From contig PLRU01000059.1 of assembly GCA_003164045.1 (NCBI GenBank), positions 6,669-70,668 of the forward strand: a stretch of DNA of 64,000 nt. The letters are read 5' to 3'. The DNA comes from Candidatus Lustribacter telmatis (GTDB lineage: Bacteria; Vulcanimicrobiota; Vulcanimicrobiia; Vulcanimicrobiales; Vulcanimicrobiaceae). The position numbers and the translations under genes are program-made. A model generated the notes under the pieces. The model had not been told where the DNA came from. It did not search any database and worked only from the letters and a program-made list of their open reading frames with translations. This document shows, piece after piece, positions 1 through 8,884 of the stretch; position 1 is the first letter of the stretch, and the number at the start of each line of letters is the position of its first letter.

Positions 1-522
1 GTGACGCTCGAACAGCTCGTGCCGCTGCCGCGTTCCGCGCCGCAGTTTTACCCGCTGCTGCTCGGCAACACGGTGCTCGGCGGCGGTTCGCTCGGCCCCG
101 AACAAAGCCGGCTCTTCCGCGACATCCGCCAAAATGCCGGCCTCGTCTACAGCATCGACTCCCAGTACGTCTCGGGCGGCGCGCGCTCGCGCTTCTCGGT
201 CGAGTTCGCGTGCGCGCAAGGCAACGAGGGGCGCATTGAATCGCTGGTCAACGATGAGATCGTGCAGCTGCGCAAAGAACCGATCGGCGATTTCGAACTT
301 GCGCTGATGAAAGCGTCCATGGTGCGCCGCGTCGTTTTGGGCGACGCGTCCGCATCACAGATCGGTGAGGGTTTGCTGAGCGATGCCGCGAGCGGCTTGC
401 CGCTCGATGAAGCGCACATCGACGCCCAGCACTTGCTGGCCACCGATGCGCATGCAATCCAAGAAGCCTTCGCCACATACATCCGCCCCGAAAACTTCGT
501 CCGCACCATCGAAGGCCCCTAA
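1..522 (+). CDS. M16 (insulinase-family) peptidase, C-terminal part, 5' truncated
   Basis: The reading frame is open from the first base, so the GTG at position 1 is probably an internal codon and the gene starts outside the window. The segment GGGSLGPEQSRLFRDIRQ followed by GLVYSI is the classic motif of the second, non-catalytic M16 domain. That half of the clamshell zinc protease closes over the peptide substrate. The HxxEH zinc site would lie in the missing N-terminal part, so activity cannot be judged. The gene ends in TAA 14 nt before the convergent lyase gene. Confidence 0.8.
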   Translation: MTLEQLVPLPRSAPQFYPLLLGNTVLGGGSLGPEQSRLFRDIRQNAGLVYSIDSQYVSGGARSRFSVEFACAQGNEGRIESLVNDEIVQLRKEPIGDFELALMKASMVRRVVLGDASASQIGEGLLSDAASGLPLDEAHIDAQHLLATDAHAIQEAFATYIRPENFVRTIEGP

Positions 523-535
523 CGGCCCCGGGGGG

Positions 536-1618
536 CTACGCGAGCAGTTGTTCTAGGACGGCTTGGGCGCGTTTGGGGCCGAGGGCGAGCGTGGCGTCGC
601 CGGCGCTGATTTCCCATTTGGTGATGCCGTCGATGGCGGTGGGTGCGGTGCGGAGGATCGTCCAGACGCCGTGTTTGCGGGCGACGGCGGTGACGCGCTG
701 GGCGAGCACGTCGGGCGGCACGCGCAGGTAGCAGTGGAACATATTGGTCGGCGGCGGTGCGGGCTGCACGCGTACCGTGCCGGGTTGGGCGGCGACGAGT
801 TCCGCCAGCCACTGCGCGGCGTCGCGGTACTTCGGCATGCGGCTGATGCGCGCGTCGAACGATTGCTCGGCGACATTTGCATAGGGATAGAGCGCCATCA
901 GGTTGCCGCCGTGACGGCGCTGCCAGATGCGCGCCTCATCGATGAGCGGTTGCGAGCCGCACAGCATCGCGCCGGCGATCGCGCCGATGCCCTTATAAAA
1001 CGACACATACACCGAATCGAAGAGCGCGGCAATCTGCGCGTACGAGCGCTTGTAGTACGGTGCGGATTCCCACAGGCGCGCGCCGTCGAGGTGCACGTGC
1101 CAGCCGCGTTCGCGCGCGAGGTTGGTCATCGCGAGCAACTCGTCCCAGGCGGGCAAAAGGCCGCCCAACTCGCGCTGCGGCAGTTCGATCAGCAGCGTCG
1201 CGACGGGTTCGGCGAGCCCCCGCACATCGGCCAGCGTGATCGGTGTGACGGCCGATGCCAGCGGTACGAGGTGCAGACCGTGCAGCCGCGTGATGCCGTC
1301 GCGTTCGTGCAGCGTGAGGTGGTTGGTCGGATGCGCCGCGAACGTGCGCAGGCCGTCGCGGTCGGCGACGATGCGCAGCGCGATTTGCTGCGCCATCGTG
1401 CCGCTGGGCATGAACACGCCCGCGTCTTTGCCGAGCAGCGCGGCGATGCGCGCTTCGAACGCGTTGAGCCGCGTGCCGGTGCCGTACAGGTCGACGTCGG
1501 CGCGTGGATCGCCGAACACCCCCGGTGCGGCGTAGATCGCGGCCGGGTCGGGCCGGCCGTGACCTGCGATCGCATCCGGGCAATCGAATTTGTCCGGATC
1601 CTTTTTTCTTAGTGCCAA
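536..1618 (-). CDS. threonine aldolase / beta-eliminating lyase family PLP enzyme
   Basis: This fold-type I PLP enzyme probably cleaves L-threonine or L-allo-threonine to glycine and acetaldehyde, or acts on a related beta-hydroxy amino acid. Visible landmarks are LYGTGTRLNAFE near the N-terminus, MPSGTMAQQ (phosphate cup), HLDGARLW (PLP-ring Asp) and VSFYKGIG with the Schiff-base Lys. The ORF-track start at 2119 runs deep into the upstream methionine-synthase-like gene. I prefer the TTG at 1618, which overlaps the end of that gene and gives about 360 residues, the usual family length. No in-frame ATG lies near the true N-terminus, so the exact start is uncertain. It is probably co-transcribed with the upstream gene. 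Confidence 0.82.
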   Translation of the reverse strand: MALRKKDPDKFDCPDAIAGHGRPDPAAIYAAPGVFGDPRADVDLYGTGTRLNAFEARIAALLGKDAGVFMPSGTMAQQIALRIVADRDGLRTFAAHPTNHLTLHERDGITRLHGLHLVPLASAVTPITLADVRGLAEPVATLLIELPQRELGGLLPAWDELLAMTNLARERGWHVHLDGARLWESAPYYKRSYAQIAALFDSVYVSFYKGIGAIAGAMLCGSQPLIDEARIWQRRHGGNLMALYPYANVAEQSFDARISRMPKYRDAAQWLAELVAAQPGTVRVQPAPPPTNMFHCYLRVPPDVLAQRVTAVARKHGVWTILRTAPTAIDGITKWEISAGDATLALGPKRAQAVLEQLLA

Positions 1619-2706
1619 ACGGTCCGCGCGGTGTCGACGACGAGCTTGATCTTCGCCCACTGCTGATCTTCGGTCATCTCGTTGCCTTCCATCACGGAGG
1701 CGAAGCCGCACTGCGGTGAGAGCGCGAGGTTTTCGAGCGGCACGAACTTCGAGGCTTCCTCGATGCGCTTGATCAGTTCGGCCTTGTCTTCCATCTGCGG
1801 CAGTTTGCTCGAAACGAGACCGAGCACCACGACTTTGCCTTTGGGCACGAACCGCAGCGGCTCGAACGACCCCGAACGTTCGTCTTCGTATTCGAGCAAG
1901 AACCGGTCGACGTCGAGCGTGGTGAACATCTTCTCGGCGATCGCGTCGTAGCCGCCCTCGGCATACCACTTGCTGCGGTTGTTGCCGCGGCACAGATGGA
2001 TCGCCAGTTCGATGCCGGGTTTGCGCGCCGCTTTGAAACAGGCGTTGTCGGCTGCAAGCGCTTCGTCGAGCAGTTTGTCCGGATCGCCGCCCATTTCGGC
2101 CCGCAGCCATTCGCGCCACTTCGGATCGAGGTAGTAGCTGTAGCGCGGCGCGTCGATTTGGATGTAGGGCACGCCGGCAGCGGCCAGCGCCGCCATCTCG
2201 CGCTTGATGATCTCGGTGATGTCTTTGAGCAAATCGGACGGCGTCGGGTACGCGTCCGTGCTCGTCCCTTTTTTCCAGGCGATCGCCGGGAACTGTGTCG
2301 CGCTCGGCAGCGTCATCTTATACGGGCCGTTCGCGTTTTTCTTGAGGAACGGCACTTCGTGTTCGGTAAGCTCACGTTTCTGCTTGAGTTTGCTCGTCAC
2401 GATGCCGCGTAGCGGCTGCGATGCGGCAGCGACGCCGCCGGCTTTCCACGCGCGCGGGATGCCCTCGCCGAAGTCGAATCCCTCGACGGCCGCGGTCAAG
2501 TCGCCCATGAATCCGTTGCGGCGAAATTCTCCGTCGCTGAGGACGTCGAGGCCGATTTCACGCTGCTTCGCGAGCACGCGCAGGATCGCGCGGTCTTCGA
2601 GCTCGTGCAGGTGGGCGCTGCCGTCGTCGCCCTGATGCCGGGCTTCGAGAATGTCGGCGGGCCGGAGGAAGCTGCCGATGTGATCGGCGCGAATCTTCGT
2701 ACTCAT
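1609..2706 (-). CDS. cobalamin-independent methionine synthase-like methyltransferase (YxjG/MetE C-terminal type)
   Basis: At 365 residues this is the catalytic half of a MetE-type enzyme without the N-terminal MetE domain. It starts MSTKIRADHIGSFLRP. It carries the zinc-ligand patches expected of the family: HLCRGNN (His and Cys) in the middle and LSPQCGF (Cys) near the C-terminus. Stand-alone proteins of this type use methyl donors other than the full MetE substrate to methylate homocysteine or similar thiols; the donor here cannot be told. It starts 49 bp from the divergent gene at 2756 and overlaps the downstream lyase gene. Confidence 0.85.
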   Translation of the reverse strand: MSTKIRADHIGSFLRPADILEARHQGDDGSAHLHELEDRAILRVLAKQREIGLDVLSDGEFRRNGFMGDLTAAVEGFDFGEGIPRAWKAGGVAAASQPLRGIVTSKLKQKRELTEHEVPFLKKNANGPYKMTLPSATQFPAIAWKKGTSTDAYPTPSDLLKDITEIIKREMAALAAAGVPYIQIDAPRYSYYLDPKWREWLRAEMGGDPDKLLDEALAADNACFKAARKPGIELAIHLCRGNNRSKWYAEGGYDAIAEKMFTTLDVDRFLLEYEDERSGSFEPLRFVPKGKVVVLGLVSSKLPQMEDKAELIKRIEEASKFVPLENLALSPQCGFASVMEGNEMTEDQQWAKIKLVVDTARTVWH

Positions 2707-2755
2707 GGGGTCCCTTTCAGAGGGCTTTCAGATTTCGGTGTGAGAGTGAGGAAAA

Positions 2756-3370
2756 ATGAAGAGATTGCTGATGGCTGGTTGCATGGCCGCCGGTCTGACG
2801 GCTGCGGCGTTCGCCCAGGGAGCTCCCCCCGTTCACGTCCGCGGCGTCATCGTCTCGCTCGACGGCAACGTGCTGACGGTCGGGGCGCCGATCGGCAGCG
2901 CGACGACGAAGGTGACGCTCGCGCCGAACGCGCGCGTGCAATATATCGTCAAGGCGAGCCTCAAGGACATTGTGGCCGGGAGCTACGTCGGTTCGGCCGC
3001 CAATCTCCAGACCGATGGTACGCTGCGCGCGATCGAAGTCCACATCTTCCCGCCCGGCCAGACGCCCGGCGCCGGCAGCCGCGACTACGATCTCGGTCCG
3101 GCGAGCAAGATGACCAACGGCAACGTCGATACGATCGGCACGACGAAGGTCGACAAAGTGGATGCGCGCACGATCACGGTGAAGTACGAGGGCGGTGAAA
3201 AGAGCATCATCGTTCCGGCCGACACCCCGATCGTGACCTATGCACCGGCCGACATGTCGGCGTTGGTGAAGGGCGCGCGCGTGAACATTCTCGCAACGCG
3301 GAACGCCGACGGATCGTTGTCGGCTCCATCCGTAAGCGTCGGCAAAGACGGCCTCATCCCGCCGATGTAA
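2756..3370 (+). CDS. secreted protein, DUF5666-like repeat
   Basis: This 204-residue protein has a clean Sec signal peptide (MKRLLMAGCMAAGLTAAAFAQG, quoted in part) and then a small beta-rich region. Stretches such as VRGVIVSLDGNVLTV and the later KVDKVDARTITVKYEG look like two copies of the OB-like DUF5666 unit found in periplasmic proteins of unknown role. A GAGG Shine-Dalgarno lies just upstream of the ATG. No enzyme motif is visible and I do not assign a function. It converges on the aldehyde dehydrogenase gene, with a strong hairpin between them. Confidence 0.75.
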   Translation: MKRLLMAGCMAAGLTAAAFAQGAPPVHVRGVIVSLDGNVLTVGAPIGSATTKVTLAPNARVQYIVKASLKDIVAGSYVGSAANLQTDGTLRAIEVHIFPPGQTPGAGSRDYDLGPASKMTNGNVDTIGTTKVDKVDARTITVKYEGGEKSIIVPADTPIVTYAPADMSALVKGARVNILATRNADGSLSAPSVSVGKDGLIPPM

Positions 3371-3391
3371 GCGCGTTCCTGTTGCCGTCGC

Positions 3392-3426
3392 CTCCGGTGC
3401 ACTCGCGCGAAGCGGGTGCACCGGAG
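3392..3426. terminator. bidirectional hairpin between convergent genes
   Basis: CTCCGGTGCAC and GTGCACCGGAG form a perfect 11-bp stem that can extend inward by about four more pairs (one G-T wobble), leaving a five-base loop. It lies between the stops of two convergent genes, where it would serve both. There is no clear T-tract on either side, so termination may depend on the hairpin alone or on Rho. Confidence 0.65.
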
Positions 3427-3438
3427 CGGGTGACGCCA

Positions 3439-4917
3439 TTAGAACGGGTACGGGTGGCCTTTGGCGCGGATCGTCATCCAGCGCCAGGTGGTGAACTCTT
3501 CGAGGTTCGAGACGGAGCCGAAGCGCCCGCCGTTGCCCGAAGCGCCCACGCCGCCGAACGGAACGCGCGGATCGTCATTGATCGTCTGATCGTTGATGTG
3601 CACGAGCCCGGTGTTGAGCCGTTCGGCCATCTTCACCGCGCGTTCGGTATCGTTGGAGAAGATCGCGGCCGAGAGCCCGTACTCGGTGCGGTTTGCGAGT
3701 TCGATCGCTTCTTCGTCGGTCTTGAACGTCGTGATCGGTGCGACCGGCCCGAAGATTTCCTCAGTGAACGCGGCCATGTCGGGGGTGACGCCGGTGAGCA
3801 CGGTCGGGCGGTAGAAGCGGCCTTCGTGCGTCGCGCCCGTTGACGCTTTCGCGCCGGCGGCCAGCGTGCGATCGACGATGCCGGTGACGCGTTCGAGTTG
3901 CTGATCGTTGATCAACGGTCCGAGATGCACATGTTCCGTCGCCGGATTGCCGATGCCGAGTTTCGCCGTGCGCTCGGTGAGTTTCGCCGTGTAGGCTGCG
4001 GCGATTTTCTCGTGTACGAGATGGCGGCTCGACGCCATGCAGATCTGGCCTTGGAAGAAGAACGAGCCGAATGCGCCGGCCGACGTTGCGAGTTCGAGAT
4101 CGGCATCGTCGAGCACGATGAACGGCGAGTTGCCGCCGAGTTCGAGCGCTACGCGCTTGAGCGTGCGGCCCGCCGCTTCGCCGACGAGCCGGCCGACTTG
4201 GGTCGAGCCGGTAAATGACACCATGTTGATGTTCGGATCGGTGCAGATCGCCGCACCCGGCTCGGCATCGCCGGGCAGCACGTGCAGCACACCATCGGGC
4301 AGCCCCGCGGCCGCAAGTGCGGCGGCGATGACGTAACCGCCGGAGACGGGCGTCTGCACGTCGGGCTTGAGCACCACGGTGCAGCCCACCGCGAGCGCCG
4401 GCGCGACCGAGCGCATCGAGAGGATCAGCGGCGCGTTCCAGGGCGAAATGACGCCGACGACGCCGATCGGCACGCGCACGGCGATGCTCTCGACCTCATC
4501 CGTTTTCTCGATGACGCGGCGCTCGCCGGAGTGCTCGGCCAGGCCCGCGGCTTCGCGCAGCTCGCCGACGGCGACGCTCACTTCGAAATCGCCCTTGGGC
4601 CGGATGCCGCCCGTTTCGCGGACGTCGAAGTTGGCGACTTCGTCATGCGCCGCTTCGAGCAGATCGGCGGCTTTGCGCAGGATCTCGGCGCGCTTGGCGG
4701 GCGGTGTCGCCATCCAGCCCGGAAGCGCGGCTTTGGCGCGCTTGGCGGCTTCGGCGATGTCGCTCTTGTTGGCGACGCCGGTGCTGCCGATCGCCTCCCC
4801 GGTTGATTTGTCCGTGACATCGGTGGTACCGCCGGCGGCGACGCGCCAGCCATTGCTGAAGATCTTACCCTGCCACGCGGCGGGGTCGAGCAGCGGTTTC
4901 GTTCGTTCCTCAATCAT
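3439..4917 (-). CDS. xylC: benzaldehyde dehydrogenase (NAD+), XylC-like
   Basis: This 492-residue aldehyde dehydrogenase would oxidise benzaldehyde to benzoate. The catalytic Glu lies in ALELGGNSPF and the catalytic Cys in QGQICMASSRH. The stretches ETGGIRPKGDFE, VPIGVVGVISPWN, MVSFTGSTQVGRL, FGPVAPITTF and the PYPF C-terminus closely recall Pseudomonas XylC-type enzymes rather than generic ALDHs. Its divergent neighbour 92 bp away is a benzoylformate decarboxylase, which makes benzaldehyde. The pair thus covers benzoylformate to benzoate. Substrate is inferred from family resemblance plus this pairing. Confidence 0.85.
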   Translation of the reverse strand: MIEERTKPLLDPAAWQGKIFSNGWRVAAGGTTDVTDKSTGEAIGSTGVANKSDIAEAAKRAKAALPGWMATPPAKRAEILRKAADLLEAAHDEVANFDVRETGGIRPKGDFEVSVAVGELREAAGLAEHSGERRVIEKTDEVESIAVRVPIGVVGVISPWNAPLILSMRSVAPALAVGCTVVLKPDVQTPVSGGYVIAAALAAAGLPDGVLHVLPGDAEPGAAICTDPNINMVSFTGSTQVGRLVGEAAGRTLKRVALELGGNSPFIVLDDADLELATSAGAFGSFFFQGQICMASSRHLVHEKIAAAYTAKLTERTAKLGIGNPATEHVHLGPLINDQQLERVTGIVDRTLAAGAKASTGATHEGRFYRPTVLTGVTPDMAAFTEEIFGPVAPITTFKTDEEAIELANRTEYGLSAAIFSNDTERAVKMAERLNTGLVHINDQTINDDPRVPFGGVGASGNGGRFGSVSNLEEFTTWRWMTIRAKGHPYPF

Positions 4918-5009
4918 CGGGGCGGCCTCCGGACTTCTGAGCTGGGGCTACGCGCCTTCTCCAGGGCCGCGGCAAGCCCATTCGGGCCCCGGCGGCGAAG
5001 GGGCCGGAC

Positions 5010-6617
5010 ATGACGACAATGGTGGAAGCGCTACCCCAGACGGCCACGGTTCGCGAAGTGACGATGAACCTGCTGCGCGACCTCGGCATGACGACGATGT
5101 TCGGCAATCCCGGTTCGACCGAATTGCGGTTCCTTAAAGATTGGCCCGAGGATTTCACCTACGTGATGGGGCTGCACGAGAGTTGCTCGGTCGCGATGGC
5201 CGATGCGTTCGCGCAGATTACCGGCAACGCCGCGTTCGTCAGTTTGCATTCGGCGGGCGGCCTCGGCAATGCGATGGGCACGATCTACACCGCGTATCGC
5301 AATTGCGCGCCGCTGGTGATCATGGCCGGTCAGCAGACGCGGGCGATGCTCGGCATGGATCCGTTTCTGTTCGCGCAGGATGCGGCGTCGATGCCGAAGC
5401 CGTACGTGAAGTGGAGCGTCGAGCCGGCGCGAGCGCAAGACGTTCCGGCGGCCATCGCGCGCGCTTACTATGTTGCGATGCAGCGGCCGTTCGGTCCGAC
5501 GTTCCTTTCGATTCCCGAAGACGATTGGGATACGGCCGTGCCGCAACTCGCGGTGCGCAAGATTTACGCCGACTTCGTGGCCGACCCGGCCGCGATCGAT
5601 GCACTCGCTGCGGCTTTTGATGCGAGCCGTGCACCGGCGATCGTCGTCGGTTCGGGCGTCGACCGCGACGGTGCGGCGAACCTGGCCGTGCGGCTAGCGG
5701 AACGGACCGGCGCGCACGTGTACTCGAGCGCGCTCGCGAGCCGCTGCAGCTTTCCCGAAGATCACGCCCAATTTGCGGGCGCCTTGCCGCGCATTCGCAC
5801 CGGCGTGGTGGAAAAATTGCGCGGGCACGATCTGGTCGTCGTTCTGGGCGCACCGGTGTTCAACTATCACATCCATGCCGAGGGTCCGTTCATTGAAGCG
5901 GGGACGACGCTGTTCCAACTGACCGACGATCCGAACGCCGCCGGGTGGGCCGTCACCGGAACGGCGATCATCACGAGCTTGCGCTACGGACTCGAAGCGC
6001 TGCTGCCGCGCGTGAAGGCGAGCCCGCCCGCACCGCTCGCCGTCTCGCACGCGCGCGCGCCGGTTGCGGCCGGCGATCCCATCACGATCGAGTACATCTT
6101 GCAGTCGCTCGGCGCAACGACGCCGCCCGATGCGATCATCGCCGAAGAGGCGCCCTCGACGCACACCGTGCTGCACGACTATTTGCCGATGCGCCCCGGC
6201 GGCTATTTTGCCGCGGCCAGCGGCAGCCTCGGCTACGGTTTACCGGCTGCGATCGGAGTAGCGCTAGCGGCGCCGGGTAAGCGCGTGGTGGCGATTATCG
6301 GCGACGGGTCGAGCTACTACGGGATTCAAGGCCTGTGGACGGCGGTCGAACACAACTTGCCGATCACGTTCGTGATCGTCAACAACGGCGGGTATGGCGC
6401 GATGAAATCGTTCAGCAAACTCTTCAACTCGAAGCGCTCGCCGAGCTTCGACATCGGGCACGTCGACTTCGTCGCGCTCGCAAAGGGTTTCGGCTGTGAG
6501 GGCCGCCGCGTCGAGCACGCGGCCGATCTCGTACCCGCGCTTGAAAACGCGCATCGCTCCGCCGGTCCGATCCTGATCGACGTCGTGGTCGAGTCGGCGA
6601 TCAAGACGCTCTTCTGA
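5010..6617 (+). CDS. mdlC: benzoylformate decarboxylase (ThDP enzyme)
   Basis: This 535-residue thiamine-diphosphate enzyme converts benzoylformate to benzaldehyde and CO2. The signature residues of Pseudomonas MdlC are present: Ser in FGNPGSTELRFLKD, His in SLHSAGG, the GQQTRAM segment, and the second catalytic His in APVFNYHIH. The ThDP/Mg motif starts at GDGSSYYGIQ and ends at NNGGYGAMK. It starts with an ATG after an AAGGGG Shine-Dalgarno. No mandelate racemase or mandelate dehydrogenase is seen in the window, so the supply of benzoylformate is unknown. Confidence 0.88.
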   Translation: MTTMVEALPQTATVREVTMNLLRDLGMTTMFGNPGSTELRFLKDWPEDFTYVMGLHESCSVAMADAFAQITGNAAFVSLHSAGGLGNAMGTIYTAYRNCAPLVIMAGQQTRAMLGMDPFLFAQDAASMPKPYVKWSVEPARAQDVPAAIARAYYVAMQRPFGPTFLSIPEDDWDTAVPQLAVRKIYADFVADPAAIDALAAAFDASRAPAIVVGSGVDRDGAANLAVRLAERTGAHVYSSALASRCSFPEDHAQFAGALPRIRTGVVEKLRGHDLVVVLGAPVFNYHIHAEGPFIEAGTTLFQLTDDPNAAGWAVTGTAIITSLRYGLEALLPRVKASPPAPLAVSHARAPVAAGDPITIEYILQSLGATTPPDAIIAEEAPSTHTVLHDYLPMRPGGYFAAASGSLGYGLPAAIGVALAAPGKRVVAIIGDGSSYYGIQGLWTAVEHNLPITFVIVNNGGYGAMKSFSKLFNSKRSPSFDIGHVDFVALAKGFGCEGRRVEHAADLVPALENAHRSAGPILIDVVVESAIKTLF

Positions 6618-6618
6618 C

Positions 6619-7269
6619 GTGCAGCGCCGCGCATTCGTCTTGGGCGCCGTGACGGTGCTGGCGCTCTCGCCGGCCGCACCGGCGTTCGCGCAAACGGCGC
6701 TCGCGCCGAGTCCGCTGCCGAGCCCGCAGTCGATTACGGATCTGGTCTCCGGCATGATCGAGGCGAGCCGGCTCGCGGCCGGTGACGTTTCGATCGTGCA
6801 CCAATATGGTGCGAACCTCGGCATGCCGAGTGCCGACATCGTCGCCTTCGAGATTCAGTACGAGCGGCTCTCCAGTTCGGCCAACGGATTGCTCGCGGCA
6901 CTCGCCTTCCAAATCGAAGGCAAGGACCCGGTGAACGAGGCGGCGCTGCGCGCGCAGGCCGCGACGATTCTGGCCAACACGAAAGCGCTCGATGATTCGC
7001 TCGCGGCGGTGCAAGCCGCCGCGCAAGCCCAGCGTCAGTCGACGGCGGGCACGCGCGGCGGATTCGATTTCGGCAAGTTTCTCTCGAGCGTCTTTCCGAT
7101 CATCAGCCCGATCGTGGCGATGCTCAGCAGCGGCGTCGACTTCAAGAAGAAGGTCGACGATATGGCCGTCTCCGACCGCACGTCACTGGCCACGCGCATT
7201 CGCGCGAACTACTGGCCGGATGTGAAGACCGCTACGGGGACGACGGGTGCGCAGCCTGCCGCAAAATAG
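6619..7269 (+). CDS. secreted protein of unknown function
   Basis: The gene begins with GTG one base after the mdlC stop and encodes 216 residues. It has an RR-containing signal peptide (QRRAFVLGAVTVLALSPAAPAFAQ, quoted in part), so Tat or Sec export is possible. The mature part is Ala-rich and helical, with a hydrophobic stretch (VFPIISPIVAMLSSGVDF) near the C-terminus. It recognisably matches no family I know. Its 3' end overlaps the caspase-TPR gene by 23 nt, suggesting translational coupling and a shared role. Confidence 0.6.
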   Translation: MQRRAFVLGAVTVLALSPAAPAFAQTALAPSPLPSPQSITDLVSGMIEASRLAAGDVSIVHQYGANLGMPSADIVAFEIQYERLSSSANGLLAALAFQIEGKDPVNEAALRAQAATILANTKALDDSLAAVQAAAQAQRQSTAGTRGGFDFGKFLSSVFPIISPIVAMLSSGVDFKKKVDDMAVSDRTSLATRIRANYWPDVKTATGTTGAQPAAK

Positions 7270-8884
7270 ACGCCGCATCGCTGCGGCGTTCGCAGCGCTG
7301 CTGCTGCTCTGTACCGCTCCGCTGCAGGTGCGCGCGCAGGCGTCGCGCTCGATCGCGCTCGTTATTGGCAACAGCAACTATCAGTATTGGGACCAGCTGC
7401 GCAACGCGCAGAACGACGCCCAACTCGTCGGCCAGACGCTGCAGAAACTCGGTTTCACGCTCGTCGGCGGCAAGGCTCTGCTCAATCTCGACCGGCCGGC
7501 GTTCGAGCGCGCGCTGCAAGATTTTGGCAAACAGAGTTCGGGCGCCGACGTAGCCGTGTTCTACTATGCCGGCCACGGCTTGCAAGTGAACGGTTCGAAT
7601 TATCTGGTCCCGACCGAAGCGAACCCGAGCAAGCCGTCGGACCTCGAAGTGCAGATGGTCTCGGCGTCGCTGGCGATTGCGGAGATGGAAGACGCCAACG
7701 TTCGCCTCAAGGTGATGATCCTCGATGCCTGCCGCGACAACCCCTACGCCCGCCGCGTCGGCGGCACGAACCGCGGCGGCAGTCTCGAAGGCTTGGCGCG
7801 GATGACGGCCCCCGAAGGCACGATCATCTCATTCGCAACGCAGCCCGACAACGTCGCGCAAGACGGTACCGGCGCCAACAGTCCCTATGCCGCCGCGCTC
7901 GCAGCGACGATCCCGGAATCGGGACTCGATATTTTCCAGATGTTCAACCGTGTCGGCGTGCGCGTGTCGCTGGACACGAAAAAAGCCCAGCAGCCGTGGT
8001 TCGATAGCTCGCCGATCGACGGCGACTTCTATTTCGCCGGTGCGGCCAAGGCGGCGCCCGGCGCCGATGCCCAAAACGCGGCCCTGCACGTAAAGAACGG
8101 CAACGACTTCTATAACGCCCACAACCTGGTCGACGCTGCCGTCGAGTATCACAAAGCGATGGACGCGAATCCGAATGATGCCGAAGCGCACTTCGGTTTG
8201 GGGCTCGTCTACGATGACGAGAACAGCACCGATGCGGCAATCGCACAATACAAACTGGCAATCGGGCTCGACCCGAAGTATGAGTACCCGCACTACAACT
8301 TGGGCCTCATCTACAAGAAGCATCAACAATATGACGCTGCGATCGTGGAATACAAAGCGGCGATAGCGCTCGATTCCAAGGATGCATCCGCGTACAACAA
8401 TATCGGAAACGCCTACGACGCGCTGCACAACGCGGATGCGGCTATCGACGCTTATCGCAAGGCAATCGCCGCCGACCCGAAGATGGCGTTGCCGCACAGC
8501 GGTCTCGCCGGTATGTACTACGATCAGCAGAAATACGATGCTGCCGAGGCGGAATACCGTGCCGCCATCGCCATCAACCCGTCGTACGGCGCCGCGCACA
8601 CGGGCCTCGGCAACATCTACTTAGTGCACGCGAAGTACGACGACGCCATCAACGAATACACGAAGGCTATCGGCTTCGATGCGAGCGACTCCCACGCGCA
8701 CAGCGGACTCGGTTACGTGTACTACGCGCAGAAGAGTTACGACGTTGCGGCCGCCGAACTGCGCACGGCAATCAGCCTCGAGCCCGGGTTTACCTCCGCC
8801 CACGCGAAGCTCGCCGCGACCTATCGCGCGCTCGGCAAGACGGACTTAGCCGCTGCGGAAGACCGTCTCGCGACCCAACCGTGA
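7247..8884 (+). CDS. secreted caspase-like (C14) peptidase with C-terminal TPR repeats
   Basis: This 545-residue protein has a GTG start, an Arg-rich signal peptide ending near VRAQA, and a caspase p20-type domain at about residues 33-260. The catalytic dyad is visible: His in FYYAGHGLQV and Cys in LDACRDNPYA. From about residue 275 to the end there are consecutive tetratricopeptide repeats of 34 residues (for example AEAHFGLGLVYDDE). These are protein-docking units. Bacterial secreted caspase-TPR proteins are known but their targets mostly are not. It overlaps the upstream secreted-protein gene and, by four bases, the downstream gntR gene. Confidence 0.88.
   Translation: MRSLPQNRRRIAAAFAALLLLCTAPLQVRAQASRSIALVIGNSNYQYWDQLRNAQNDAQLVGQTLQKLGFTLVGGKALLNLDRPAFERALQDFGKQSSGADVAVFYYAGHGLQVNGSNYLVPTEANPSKPSDLEVQMVSASLAIAEMEDANVRLKVMILDACRDNPYARRVGGTNRGGSLEGLARMTAPEGTIISFATQPDNVAQDGTGANSPYAAALAATIPESGLDIFQMFNRVGVRVSLDTKKAQQPWFDSSPIDGDFYFAGAAKAAPGADAQNAALHVKNGNDFYNAHNLVDAAVEYHKAMDANPNDAEAHFGLGLVYDDENSTDAAIAQYKLAIGLDPKYEYPHYNLGLIYKKHQQYDAAIVEYKAAIALDSKDASAYNNIGNAYDALHNADAAIDAYRKAIAADPKMALPHSGLAGMYYDQQKYDAAEAEYRAAIAINPSYGAAHTGLGNIYLVHAKYDDAINEYTKAIGFDASDSHAHSGLGYVYYAQKSYDVAAAELRTAISLEPGFTSAHAKLAATYRALGKTDLAAAEDRLATQP

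Noticed and set aside
563-1612. Plus-strand ORF of 349 aa
   Set aside because: Antisense shadow of the PLP lyase gene; Arg/Gly/Ala-rich composition with no family motif.
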